A stretch of 64,000 nt of DNA from Strigamia acuminata. Taxonomy: Eukaryota; Arthropoda; Chilopoda; Geophilomorpha; Linotaeniidae. Positions 51,592 through 62,009 of this stretch are shown here, in pieces; the first letter of the stretch is position 1; every line of letters starts with the position of its first letter. The position numbers and the translations under genes were made by a program. The notes under the pieces were generated by a model, which saw only the letters and a list, made by a program, of their open reading frames with translations, was not told where the DNA came from and searched no databases. Where the stretch lies: assembly GCA_949358305.1 (NCBI GenBank), contig OX442322.1, positions 6,634,001 to 6,698,000 of the forward strand, written 5' to 3'.

Positions 51592-53880
51592 CATATTACA
51601 TGCGGACGCCAGCAGAGTTGGGTTGGAAGCCGCGTTGCTCCAAACTCACGTGCGCGACGGAGTCGAACAAGACCTGCCGTGCATGTTTATAAGTCGCAAA
51701 CTCCAAGGCGCTGAAAAAAATTACAACGCCACAGAATTGGAGTGTTTAGCGGTTGTGTGGGCCATAAGGAAATTCAGAGATTATCTCGAATACACCAAAT
51801 TTGTGGTTCACACTGACCATCAAGCCTTGCAGTGGCTGATGAAGTTAAAGGAGCCAGCCGGTCGACTAGCCAGATGGCAGTTAGAACTGATGGCATGCGA
51901 CTTGACCATTCAATACAAGCTCGGCAAATATAACGTCGTGGCTGACGCTCTGTCACGAGCACCAGTGTCAGATCCTATCGACGCTGACGATGATGGCGAG
52001 GATGATTCCCGCATCATTTACTGCCCAACGAGTTGTCACCGTTGGGATTTAAGGAAAATGAATGAAATTCCTACCGCGTCTCCAGCAGATGCAAAATTCT
52101 GTGGATTTTGGATGCGGTTATACCAACCAGCTGCTGACAATTACCCAGATGCAAAGAGGGAATTTAAGCTAGAGCGGAGAATAAATGACCCGCTTCTAAG
52201 CGCCTTCCACGCTCATGTCGGCAAGCAAATGCAAAGCAATCCCCCGACGAGGGAGGAAATAATTGTACAACAAAAATTAGACAAAAAATGTTAGGACAGA
52301 GCTAGATTCGTACTGACGGGAAAATATTCGCCCAATCTGACCAGAAGGCAGAAGCGTCGTTATGCACACGAATCCGTAGATTACCTATTGGATAACGGCC
52401 TTTTGGTGAAACATCACCCAAATCACCAAGATGACTTGAATGAATCAGACACCGCAGTAAAGGTAGTAATACCTGCCTCCTTAATTGGTCGTACACTGTG
52501 GTTGTTACACGGGCACCCGCTTGCAAGCCATGCGGGAGTAAGTAGAACACTCTATCGAGCTACACAGCTTTTTCACTGGACAGGGATGAAAAAAGATATT
52601 GCTCTTTTTGTCCACCAATGTCAGCGATGTCAAGCGTGCAAGCCAAGAAGTAAATCACCATTCGAAACTATTTTCTTAGGGCCTTACGCGCCTTTTGATT
52701 GTTTAAGTGTCGATGTGATGGGCCCAAAACCCGTTACGTACATTATCGTAATAATGGACGTAGCGACTCGTTGGCCCGAGTTGTACGCCGTCGCTAGACC
52801 TTCAGCAGATAAAATCGTTGAATGTATATACGACGAGGCGTTACGTTACGGATTTCCGCGTAAAATAATATCCAATAACGGACCCCAATTTATCTTGAAA
52901 ATTTGGGGTAATTTTTGTAAAAAGTTCGGAATTGTAGCGTCACACACATCGACCTATAATCCCAGAACAAATCCTGTTGAGCGACTCAACAGGGATATCA
53001 AATATGCATTAAGCATATTCACTGACATCCACAATAGGTGGGATGAATACTTGAGGGAGATCGCGTTCAGCATACGAACAACAGTCTCGAGGACGAGAGA
53101 TTTTTCTCCGGCCTACCTCAATTTCGCCCGAGAGCTACGAGTGCCTTGGGACCCACGAGTGGCAGAGTCGGTAAATGTGGTGGACCCAGAGAAACCACAT
53201 GAGTACGTGTATAAACTGGAACAAACGATTTCCAGCACGTACAAGCATATGATGGCGCACATTTTTAACATGCGCGACCGCATTTTACAAGATAAAAGCG
53301 GTGAAAAATTTGTGAATTTCGAGATTAATGATCTAGTGTGGAAAGATACACAGATCCACTCGAATGCAGCGAGAGGAATCACCGCCAGCTTGGCCGACAA
53401 GAGAGATGGTCCGTATGTAATCATCGACAAGCATGGCGGTAACGCATATAAATTGCTTAAGCTCGAGGATAATACCGAGCATAAATCGATCCAAGTACGA
53501 GAGTTAACTCCGTACGTTCCGGAATTCCCACAAGAGATGTGGGCCAAAGGCCAAGTCAAGTCCAAAACTGACGGCCAAATCGTCAATACGTTCGCTGGCG
53601 AGTCGAAAAAATCACCGCTAAGCGACAACGAGGAGTATTTCGACGCCCCTTCACCTCCGGTAAACGAGAACGTTGAATCCGTGCCGGATCCAATTTTGGT
53701 CGGGGGGGGAAACAGGAGAAACTCCTGAAACAAACACAAAAAACACGGATAAAAAAGAAAACAATCATGAGAAGGTACAGACACTAAAAACAAAAAACGT
53801 CGTACCTGTCTCGACCCATCACCTGCGGCCCCGTAGAAGTAATCCGTTTATAAAAGACGGAAAGGTCGTTGGAAAGGAGT
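51592..53880 (+). pseudogene. Gyp-D Pol, second part: RNase H and integrase
   Basis: RNase H resumes at HADASRVGLEAALLQ and continues through NYNATELECLAVVWA and VHTDHQALQWL to VVADALSRAP. A TAG at 52292-52294 interrupts the linker, and the same frame continues. The integrase has an H/H...CQRCQAC finger, the first catalytic Asp in SVDVMGPK, and Glu in NPVERLNRD, but the second catalytic Asp is Asn (ISNNGPQF, near 52875), so strand transfer should be lost. Near 53701 a run of eight G moves the frame; the reading that continues after it ends with HHLRPRRSNP, a usual gypsy Pol end, at TAG 53880-53882. Confidence 0.85.
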
Positions 53881-53882
53881 AG

Positions 53883-54358
53883 AAAACGTTACGAGTCGAT
53901 GGCGACGCTGAAAACAAAAAATTGATCGATCGACAGCGCTAGCCATCAAAATCCGAGACTCTGAAAATTTCGCTAAGTCTACCAAGCGATTTCGGTCGAA
54001 TCCACGCCACGAGATGGCGTGGAAACGCGGGACCCGTAGCAAAATTATCGGCACGGGTCGGATACCGCGTGCCAAAAGACCCCGTAGCAGCGATCGCGCA
54101 CGGGCGTAGAAACAAAGGAGCCCCGTAGCGTAACATGCGCACGGGCTGGTGCGCACAGGGCTAAAATGCCGGGTTCTGGAGTATTTTACCCAGAATCCAT
54201 CACGATTGCCGCGTTTTCACACGGACTTCCGCTAAATCAGCTGATTGCCGTCCGCACGTGATCCACTTCGTGTTTGTTTTAACCGAGTTTTTTATCCACT
54301 TTTACGAGGAGTTTTTTATCATTTTATCGTGGTTTGACCTGTGTACACGATCCTCACG
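53883..54358 (+). other. Gyp-D structured noncoding region between pol and third gene
   Basis: No gene is seen. The stretch holds four consecutive perfect or bulged stem-loops (54001-54145, separate entry) and runs up to the ATG of the predicted first exon of the third gene. Confidence 0.75.
54001..54145 (+). promoter_or_regulatory. Array of four hairpins in Gyp-D
   Basis: Hairpin 1 (54001-54023): TCCACGCCA-CGAGA-TGGCGTGGA, a 9-pair stem. Hairpins 2-4 share one design, CCCGT-A-GC-loop-GC-ACGGG, with a conserved bulged A: 54032-54058 (10-base loop), 54081-54104 (9-base loop) and 54122-54145 (9-base loop). Stems are constant while loops differ. By position, after pol and before a spliced gene, it is reminiscent of retroviral export elements; that role is inference. 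Confidence 0.8.
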
Positions 54359-54460
54359 ATGGATGAGGATGAAAGAGAGGAGGAAATGCTCGAGATCGGG
54401 CAATTAGACGGAGCTGAGGAGAATTGGGATCAGGATATGAATGTGGTTCCACCAAATCAG
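54359..54460 (+). CDS. Gyp-D third gene (ORF3), predicted exon 1
   Basis: ATG at 54359 opens 34 codons rich in Asp and Glu (MDEDEREEEMLEIGQ...). It reaches CAG^GTAGAAG, a good 5' splice site, at 54460/54461. Unspliced, the frame stops after another 14 codons. Exon length (102 bases) gives phase 0, which fits the in-frame start of exon 2 after the acceptor at 55271. The exon is supported only by sequence signals. Confidence 0.6.
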
Positions 54461-55271
54461 GTAGAAGTCGGTGTCGACGCACGAGACTTAGCTCCGTGCG
54501 GTTGAATATGAGATACATTTGACTAATACTTGACATGAACGCTCTGCGTTCGCAATAGTGTATAATTATTATACTAATATCCACGATCGCGAGAGCGATT
54601 GTATTTTTTCCTATTATTTGTCCTCAAGGACGCGATCGCAGACAAACTGTCGCCTCGCTCCTTGAAGATGACTCACGACAATTGTAGACAAGACAAAAGG
54701 ACTCGAGCTTTGTTTTATAATTTCCCGAAATGGAAATGATTTGTTAAAACTAGTCGTTAAATAATTAACAGAACAATGATTTCTGATTTGGATTCGCTGT
54801 TTGTTCGTGATTTTTCTCGATGTCGTTATTGATTGATTGATTTTAAATTAATACATAACTTCGAATTTGGAGTTTTTAGCTTTGATAAATTTATTCTTTA
54901 CGATTTAATTTCAACGAGAACATTTATTTATATGTTCGTTGGCGACGTTCGAGATTTTGCGAATAAATTGCGAATTTACGTAATGACTACGAATTAATAA
55001 TTTTACATTTAAAATATTAAATAATCCGAAGAGAATTTCCGGATTTCAATGCTCGATTCCGTTCCGTTGTTATTTTGGACGTGAGCCAGATTTTCAAAGA
55101 AGACTCTTTTTCTTGACAAAGGGACGATCTGTCCTAGTTTCCTTCTCATCGATAAGCAGGAACTGGACTCGACGAACGGCCGCACGTTTCAGCGACGTTC
55201 CTCGAGCCCACCCGTATTTATCTCCGTGTTATTGGCGATTTTAGTAATTATTTTGTTTTCCATCATTGCAG
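54461..55271 (+). other. Predicted intron of Gyp-D ORF3
   Basis: It begins GTAGAAG and ends TTTTGTTTTCCATCATTGCAG. The interior is AT-rich with no sustained frame and contains short hairpins such as GAACGC-TCT-GCGTTC (about 54537-54551). 811 bases, phase 0. Confidence 0.6.
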
Positions 55272-58037
55272 ATGGATCTTCGTGACACGTGGGGAGCGCT
55301 CAGCCCTGCATGCATTGTGCGGGCTGGCATTTATCGAGGCGTCTTGCCCGATTTTCTCCGCCGTTGTTTTGACGATGATGCCAATCCGTATCGCATTCGC
55401 GTATTATTTTCGCGCGCCCTCGCCAAGCGATGGGTAAATGACTGCTCTCTCCTGGATGCATTTCCGGAGTCGGTTCGAGCTGTTGTCGCTGCAGAGTTAG
55501 CTCGCAGCGACGACCCAAAGTCGCCTATCTTCCACTCGGCCCTGTCGAGCCAATACTCCGGCAGGCCAGTGGAGGAGCATGTGTTGTTCGCGTGGCAAGC
55601 GGCCGAGACCGAGGAGGCCCGCGAAGAAGTGTACCAACACTACCGCCAGCAGCTAATCGACACTGCGCTGGCGGTTGCAGAGCGTGTCTTGCAGGACGAA
55701 GGCATGAGTACCGCAGACATACATCTGTGGTGCAAGCAGATTCGGCGAGGAGAAGTTACGCCACAGTGGCGACCGAGAATGGGGATTCTCACGTCACAAG
55801 CCGAAATGTGGCAGTTACATTACTTGGGGATTCTCGGCCCCAAATATAATTTCCCACGGAAGCGCAAGCGCTCCAAGGGAACCGGGGGCAGCGAATCGCG
55901 TTCCCCGGGCCGGTCAAAGAAACAGTGCGTCGAAAGGCACTCGACCGTAGACGATGGAGCGGGAACGTCAGCGCAGCCACCGCGCAACTCCGCGAATTAT
56001 CACAGACCAAGAGTGTTTGTGAACCGTCAGGTGAAAGACGGTAAAGAGACTCGAGAAGTCTGGATTTCGGGTGACGAAGAGCGAGTCTCTCGTCCCCGTG
56101 CCGGCAGACGTCTGCTGACTCATCGCGAGCAGCGGAGGCAAGACCGCAAAGAGCGGTATTTCGCTCGCTGCGAAGCGCGGGGAATTCCCCTTCCCGAACA
56201 CGCTCTCAAGGCGATAGAAGCGAAAGAAGCGAGAGAAGCGAAGCAGAAGTCGAGTGGCAGATCTTCCAGGGAGCGTCGCGTCCTAGCGCCAGACACGCGG
56301 GACCTTCGCGAGATCATCACTCAGATGAAACGCAAGAAATTGTCGCGTTTCGACCCCGCGATGCAGCACGCCCGCAAGATGGGCGTCGTCGAGGATGGTA
56401 CCGTGATTCCACACGAAGTGGCACGGTGGTTGAGCGATTACGTGAATTCACGACCCACGGCCGTCGTTCCGCCGACGAGCATCGTTACGCCCACTCCGGC
56501 GCCTCAAGTCACGGCGACTGAGGTGCAAGCGACGTTGCCGTTGCCGGCACAGCAGTCATTGATGCTGCCGCCGCCGACGCAGCATCCGCCTCCGCCGCCG
56601 CCGATGCCGAGTTCGAGCACTACGCCGGACTTAGCCGTCGACAACTCTGTGATGTTGCCCGTGCACCAGAGTATTGTGCGGGAATGCCAGAACGCCCGGA
56701 CCGGAGAATATTACCCGAGCGCGGCAAGACACGACCGCACAGCGATGTGGTATGAACAGCGTGACGAAAACGCACGGCTAGCTCGAGAAGCAGCCAATCC
56801 ATCGGTCGAAGAGCTCTTAGCCTTCTCATTCGTGATGGAGGACCCGAGAGCCGCCGCCGCTGCTCTGCAGGGCGCCGACGTCACTCAGCGCCATTTCATC
56901 GAGTGGGGAATTTCGATGATGCGACATCACTCGCGTGCGTTCGCTGAGGATTCCGACCGCAGCAATCCAGTAAACCGCCGTCGTCTGCAGCTGGCCTTGA
57001 TCGAAATCATGGTCCAGTTGTTAACCCCTTCGCTCTTTGGGGTCGGGCGACAGGCGATGGCCTGCTGGTCCGTCGTAGACCGAGGTGTACAGATACCTCG
57101 TGCACTTGTTGGGGAATGGAGCGCCATTCTCCCCAACCCGGCGATGACTCGATTCTAGCTGACCCGGGACGTGGTGAACCCCGAGTGGAAGGGGTACAAG
57201 TTGCGGAGCATGGCCTTCCGCCACGCCGTTACCATGTGGGCACCAACACCATCAACGCAGCCGCGTGCGATGATGGTCACGAGCGAGGAGCCGATGGTGA
57301 GCGACACCGCCTCGTCGACTGCCTCGCAAGGAGTCCAGACTCCACCATCGCCGCCGCCACCGATGCCACCAGCGGCGGCACCACAGACACCCGTCCTATC
57401 GAATGCGGCGGGTAAGCCGAGACGCCTGTTATGTCGGACGCCACCAACGCTGTCCGCCGCTCGTCAGAGCCTGACGCCTCCCGCAGCCCAACAAGAGCGG
57501 GAAGAGACTGTCAAGCAGGCCGTGGTCTCGAAGAGTGCCAAGCCAGCGAAAGCGGCGAAGCCTCAGACAAACTATTATGAAAAGTTATGTGACGAGTTCT
57601 CTCAGCTGTCGATGACGACAGCAACGCGGAAGTTCATTCTCGCCCAGAGAGACAAGGGGAAATCGGTATTTGTTTGGTTGCACAACCAGGTGCGCCAGAC
57701 CACCGATTTGATCCTCCATCAGCGTTTGCTGAGGGCCCACCGTGCGCCTCAAACGGCCGCGGAGGCGAATGCGATCCGGCACACCAATTCCGGGTTTTCA
57801 GCATTCATTCCGCGGGTCTGGCTGCATGAGAGAAGACGTGCCCCGTTCGAGCCCGCCGACGGCCACGAATTGTGCTTCATTTCAGAGCACGAGGACCCCC
57901 GCAACCAGTCTTCGGCCTTGGTTGGAGATCTGGTGTTACCGCCCGGCGTTGTGCCGCCCGGCGCTGAGCCGCCCGTCCCTGGAGTGAGTTTCGCCCAGGC
58001 GATGGATCCAGCGTCGGGTCCCAGCAAGAAGGATTGA
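55272..58037 (+). CDS. Gyp-D third gene (ORF3), exon 2: unrecognised large protein (one in-frame stop)
   Basis: The frame starts exactly after a 3' splice site (TTGCAG^ATGGATCTT). It is open for 628 codons to a TAG (57156-57158), then continues in the same frame for 292 codons to TGA 58035-58037; the TAG is best read as one nonsense change. The N-terminal 190 residues look globular, with many Trp and Tyr. A basic cluster FPRKRKRSK (about 195) suggests a nuclear signal. A charged region follows, then a Pro/Thr/Gln-rich stretch (about residues 395-440), a helical block, and an Ala/Pro-rich C terminus ending PPGVVPPGAEPPVPG. There is no signal peptide, furin site, membrane span or zinc motif, so it is not an envelope. 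It occupies the env position, 39 bases before the 3' LTR. I do not recognise the family. Confidence 0.75.
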
Positions 58038-58061
58038 TCGCTCCGAACACGCGCGGTCAGA

Positions 58062-58076
58062 GCTGGGAGGGGGACG
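58062..58076 (+). other. Gyp-D polypurine tract
   Basis: GCTGGGAGGGGGACG directly before the 3' LTR copy at 58077. Confidence 0.8.
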
Positions 58077-58189
58077 TGTGGTGACCCGACTGGGGTGGGA
58101 CACGAAGAGTTTCTCTCGTGGCCTACATACGGGTAAAGAGGGGGAGTCGCACGCGCGCCTCCCTTCCCTCAGAGCATTGACATCCAGTC
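58077..58189 (+). repeat. Gyp-D 3' LTR, left part
   Basis: Matches 44827-44939 with one difference (A/G in ACACRAAGAG). It is cut at 58189 by Cop-F. Confidence 0.9.
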
Positions 58190-58508
58190 TGTTAGAATGT
58201 GATATGTTATTGCCGTGTATAGTATACATATCTCTGGGTCGTATTAACAAGTGATAATGTGCTATTTAGTCTGCACTTTGTTTATGTTTGCTTTTGTAAA
58301 CAAACACGATGTTTGTTTACATATTATTTGTATATGCTGCCTAAAGGTGGCGCTTGTTGTAAAAGAGTCACGTGACAAGCTAATAAAACCTCACTTGATG
58401 TTATGTTTCTCACCTGCAAAGATGGCGTCTCATTATTTCACCTGTTAATTTTTCCAATCCACTGCAGCAACTAAACTATCTGCATGAGTTCACAATTAAA
58501 ACTCAACA
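58190..58508 (+). repeat. Cop-F 5' LTR
   Basis: TGTTAGAATGTG ... AAAACTCAACA, 319 bases. It parallels the Cop-D LTR block by block (GTTTACATA, GGTGGCGCTT, AATAAA, CACTTGATGTT, TTTTTCCAATCCACT). It has an AAAGATGGCGTC motif near 58418. Confidence 0.9.
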
Positions 58509-58509
58509 A

Positions 58510-58520
58510 GGTTATGGGCC
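58510..58520 (+). other. Cop-F primer-binding site, half-tRNA initiator Met type
   Basis: GGTTATGGGCC, one base after the LTR, identical to the Cop-D site. Confidence 0.85.
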
Positions 58521-59499
58521 TATACAAAGCAGAGAAAAACTTTCAGGGTGATTTGTGAGAATTTCAAGCATTTGGAGGTCACTAGTGGATTTTACTCCAG
58601 TCATCCAAAATGGCGGCGCCCATGAGGAGAAATGCCAGCTTGTGTTTGTGCCACTACAACGAGAATATTCGAGGTTTTCAAGCAGCAATTGGCCACCAAG
58701 GAGTGCAGGAACAATAAGGGGTTCGAAAAACATAAAACATTTCATTAATTCGTTATTCTATTATTATTTGTTGGACAATTTTCGAGTATTGCGGGGAAGC
58801 GATACGCGTCGTCGACGTATCATTAGTGTTTACGTGCGGGAAACGATTCGGCGTGTGTTACGAGCAGGCGGCAATTTCCCAACAACCACACGTGAAGTGT
58901 GAACGGAATTGCGACGACACGAGAATCCAACGAGGCGAAAAACGGACGAAAACGGACGAAAACAAAGGTGAAACGGCCGGGAATAACTGGATAAAGTGGA
59001 TTTATTTACGGACGATATCAGCGTTGGACGTTGGATAATTTCTACAATTCTACGGGAGCCGCACAGAGACGGTATTTCTCGCCAACTACACGGGAAGTGT
59101 AAATCGAGATTTTTGGAGACGAATAAGCGGCGAGGAACTGAAAAACGACGGACAATTGGCGAACAATTTTCGGGACGCACACAACACGAAAAATCAACGA
59201 GAAAGGACCATTGTCGGCTGCAAAATTCAACAACAAACACAACTAGAAACGTCTGGAAGACATCATTATCGAATATTTTTGTTATATTTTCGTTATATTT
59301 TCGTTATATTTTCGATATTATGATATTGTTAGATTAGTTATGTGCTAGGATAATTACTAACATAGTTTCTAAGAGCGAACTAACCTTGCAATACTGCACT
59401 CAGTTGCAAGTATTCAGTACAGTCAGTGTTTTTGAGGAAATTAGTGCGTGTTCAAAGTATTTTACGTGCCTTTTCAACGAGTTCGAATCGCAAATCACA
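58521..59499 (+). other. Cop-F 5' leader with paired hairpins
   Basis: Noncoding. A CCAAAATGGCGGCGCCCATG motif is near 58606. Hairpins are at 58887-58901 (CACAC-GTGAA-GTGTG) and 59087-59101 (TACAC-GGGAA-GTGTA). The second differs from the Cop-D hairpins by a paired C-to-T and G-to-A change that keeps the stem. A GATACGNNNCGTCGACGT block (about 58800) is also shared with Cop-D. Confidence 0.78.
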
Positions 59500-59600
59500 A
59501 TGGATCCGGACAAATTGGACAGAAAAGTCACATTACTAAACCGGACGAATTACGATACATGGAAACAGCAGATCAAGGTGCTGTTAATGCACCACGGATG
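59500..59600 (+). pseudogene. Cop-F Gag, first 33 codons
   Basis: ATG at 59500. The peptide (MDPDKLDRKVTLLNRTNYD...) is nearly the same as the Cop-D Gag start and supports the Cop-D start choice. Cop-G begins at 59601 after ...CACGGATG; GGATG is the presumed target duplication. The frame that runs on into Cop-G is a chance fusion. Confidence 0.9.
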
Positions 59601-60151
59601 TGTTGGTCTGCTGACCATTTTTAGTATGTCGATGCAAATAGATCCGATATATTTCATTATCTTTTCAATTTTTTTATTAGCCAATTGCTGTATTTACTTA
59701 TCTTCGAGTCATTTATTGCATTTTCGGTTATTTAATGCTATTGTCATATTTTATAGCATGTGGCACCATGCTTCTTGTATCCCATTTACTTTATTTCGAT
59801 TTATTCTCCAAATTGTATTATTCAATTCCGACACTAGGTGTCGCTTCTCACTTGAGTCACATCCAAGATGGCTGCTGCCATGATTGAGCAGTGCCAAGCT
59901 GTTTTCTACTTTGTTTTGGACTCATTTCGTAATGTATTTTCGATTAAATCTTTTTATGTTTTTATTTAAACATTTGTCTTATGTTTCACACGGCATATAA
60001 GTGTAATTACACGGCCGTTATTTACTGCATAGCGAATTCGCGAGTATTCTGCGAGTCGCGAAATTCGCGAGTATTCTGCGAGCCGTGTTTCGACTCTGTT
60101 TTTCGTTTTTCACTCGATATTTCGAGTTATTTCCAGTCCTCCTCTGCTACA
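59601..60151 (+). repeat. Cop-G 5' LTR
   Basis: TGTTGGTCTGCTGACC ... CCTCCTCTGCTACA, 551 bases. CCAAGATGGCTGCTGCC at 59863-59879. TATA box CATATAA (59994-60000), followed at once by the palindrome GTGTAATTACAC (60001-60012). The 3' part repeats a GCGAATTCGCGAGTATTCTGCGAG-like block twice (about 60032-60083). Confidence 0.9.
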
Positions 60152-60153
60152 AT

Positions 60154-60169
60154 TGGTAGCAGAGGATGG
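60154..60169 (+). other. Cop-G primer-binding site, initiator tRNA-Met 3' end
   Basis: TGGTAGCAGAGGATGG, two bases after the LTR, the same as the Cop-C site and close to Cop-B. Confidence 0.85.
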
Positions 60170-61061
60170 TTCTGCTCCTCTGCAGCACGCATTCCACTAA
60201 TTTATCGCTTAATTTCGCGAATTTTCGCGTTTTTTTTTTTTTTTCGGCGATAATTTGATCTATTTTCAGATTTTGACGCCGATTTTGCAGTTTTTCGTCT
60301 CGAAAACGTCTTCCAGACGTTCCACCGACGTTCTACAATTAATTTTGCCGAGAATTCCGCGGGTCACGCGAATTTTCTGGCAAATTTTTGTTATTTTCAG
60401 ATTCGACGTGGATTTTCTTCGAGATTCAACTCGACACCGCCGACGAGGCGTGTTCTCATCAAGAAACGGGCAAAACCCGCTGTATTCACCCCGGAGTGTC
60501 TACAGTAGCGGCGATCTGATTATTTTCGACGGATTTATTGATTTTTCCCTCGTTAATTCGAGAAGAGTTCGGGTTTTGGAAATCCGAGCTGCGTTTTTCA
60601 CTTGTTTTTTTCGAGAAAAGCATTTATTCACCCGTGTTTTTTACACGACGGTGTGGTGACGATCCCACACAGATTCTCCATTTCGCCTTATTTATTTTTC
60701 AGAGTCGTAATTATTTTGTTAGAATTAAGGGGGATTTTGGTGTGGGACATTTAGTATCCTCGGCGCCCTTCACTCGAATCCGAGTAAGCGTCGTTGTATT
60801 CCCCGATAGTGCTTGTCGTGGTACAAGTGAGGTTTCCCGCGGCTCCAGGCAGTCGAACGGACCCTCTCAGACTGGCTATCGGGGGTTATTTGATAACTTC
60901 AGAAGTTATCGCCCCTTTTCGGTATTCCGCTTCGATCACCGCGGGATCAGTGCTGTGTTTGTGTTGTGCATCGAACGTTTAAGTGTTTCAAATCTAGTGC
61001 GCCAATACCACTCTCGTCGCTTCTGTGATTTTTCGTGTTTGGTCTCGTCTTCGCTGTTATC
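60170..61061 (+). other. Cop-G 5' leader
   Basis: Noncoding. TTTATTTTTCAG-AGTCGTAAT (AG at 60701-60702) is shared with the Cop-B leader and resembles a 3' splice site. A near-perfect palindrome GATAACTTCAGAAGTTATC lies at 60892-60910. Open frames in the leader have no family match. Confidence 0.7.
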
Positions 61062-62009
61062 ATGCAGAAAGTGGGCGATCCGACCAGCGGCAAAGTTCCC
61101 GTGCTCGCCGTGGGGAACTATGATTCGTGGCAGAGAAGCATGAAAATGCTCCTCAAAGCTGAAGGTCTGTGGCACCACGTCACGGAGGACGGCGAAATCG
61201 ATTATCTCAAAACCGCATCGGAAAAAGAAAAAGTGAAATTTCAACGCAAAAAGGACAAGGCTCTCGGATTAATATACTGTTTTGTCTCAGAGGCGAAGAA
61301 ATCCGCCCTTGATAACTGTGATACACCGAAAGAATCTTGGGATAAGTTGGCCCAGATCTACGCGCCCAGTTCTCGCGCGCGCCAAGCCGCGATGCGCTGG
61401 GAGTTCCTCGAACTCAGCCTCAAACCGAACGAGGAAATGGCCGATTTTATTGGCCGTGTAGATTACCACGTCAGCCAACTTAAAGCGGTCAAAGAAGAAG
61501 TGTCAGATATACATCATGCATACCAATACCTTCGACGCTTACCTCCAGAGTATTCTCAAGTTTCGTTTGCCATATATCATTGGCCGGATGACAAGTTCAA
61601 ACCGAAGGAAGTGGCCGAACAGCTCCTTTCGGAATACATGCGCCTGAAATCGATGCGTACGGACAATTTCCAACAATCCTCGGCGCATGCTTCCAACACT
61701 GATCAGTCTCGACAACGAAACCCGTCTCGACCGCCTCGTGACATTTCCACTGTTCGATGTTTTAATTGCCAGGAATTAGGGCATTATGCAAACAAATGCC
61801 CTCATCAGAAACGCGATGGTCAGAGTCGCCCGGCTGCGCAAGTTCAACGCTCATCACGCAGCAAGAGCCGTCGTCGAAATAAAAATTCGGCGAAGCAGGA
61901 CGATTCCAAACCGCGAGGCAGTTCCAGGCCACGTCGAGATGCGAACTTCTTTGTCAATTGTCCCCAAGTAATCGAGCGCCCCATCGCACATTTTATGCAG
62001 TCAAATGAG
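61062..62009 (+). CDS. Cop-G Gag (frame broken by one extra C)
   Basis: ATG at 61062, the same aligned start as Cop-A. UBN2-type Gag with VGNYDSWQRSMKM, LPPEYSQVSF and a CCHC knuckle CFNCQELGHYANKC (near 61758), then an Arg/Ser/Lys-rich spacer. A run of five C at 61979-61983, where relatives imply four, shifts the frame nine codons before a TGA (62007-62009). Apart from that single base, Gag would run on into protease. It could be a true mutation or a sequencing error in a homopolymer. Confidence 0.88.

Larger units (their letters stand above)
44827..58189 (+). mobile_element. Gyp-D: Ty3/gypsy element with an extra 3' gene (3' LTR cut by Cop-F)
   Basis: The 5' LTR starts at 44827 (TGTGGTGACCCGACTGG). 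The first 113 bases recur at 58077-58189 with one difference, giving the 3' LTR up to the point where Cop-F enters. Between them lie gag, pol (split by Cop-E), a structured noncoding region and a large third gene, then a polypurine tract. At about 12.5 kb of its own sequence it is long for the group. Gag and pol contain lesions. Confidence 0.9.
58190..59600 (+). mobile_element. Cop-F: Ty1/copia element, 5' end only, cut by Cop-G
   Basis: LTR, half-tRNA primer site, leader and first 33 Gag codons of a relative of Cop-D. It entered the Gyp-D 3' LTR and was itself entered by Cop-G at 59601. Its remainder should lie past the window. Confidence 0.9.

Noticed and set aside
54031-54147. CRISPR-like regular repeats
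   Set aside because: Only three units, each an RNA hairpin, in a eukaryotic retroelement; no spacers or cas genes.
55272-58037. Envelope gene of Gyp-D
   Set aside because: Right position, but no signal peptide, cleavage site, membrane span or Cys pattern.
59386-59883. Frame that joins Cop-F Gag to the Cop-G LTR
   Set aside because: A product of the insertion at 59601; the LTR-derived part has no protein features.
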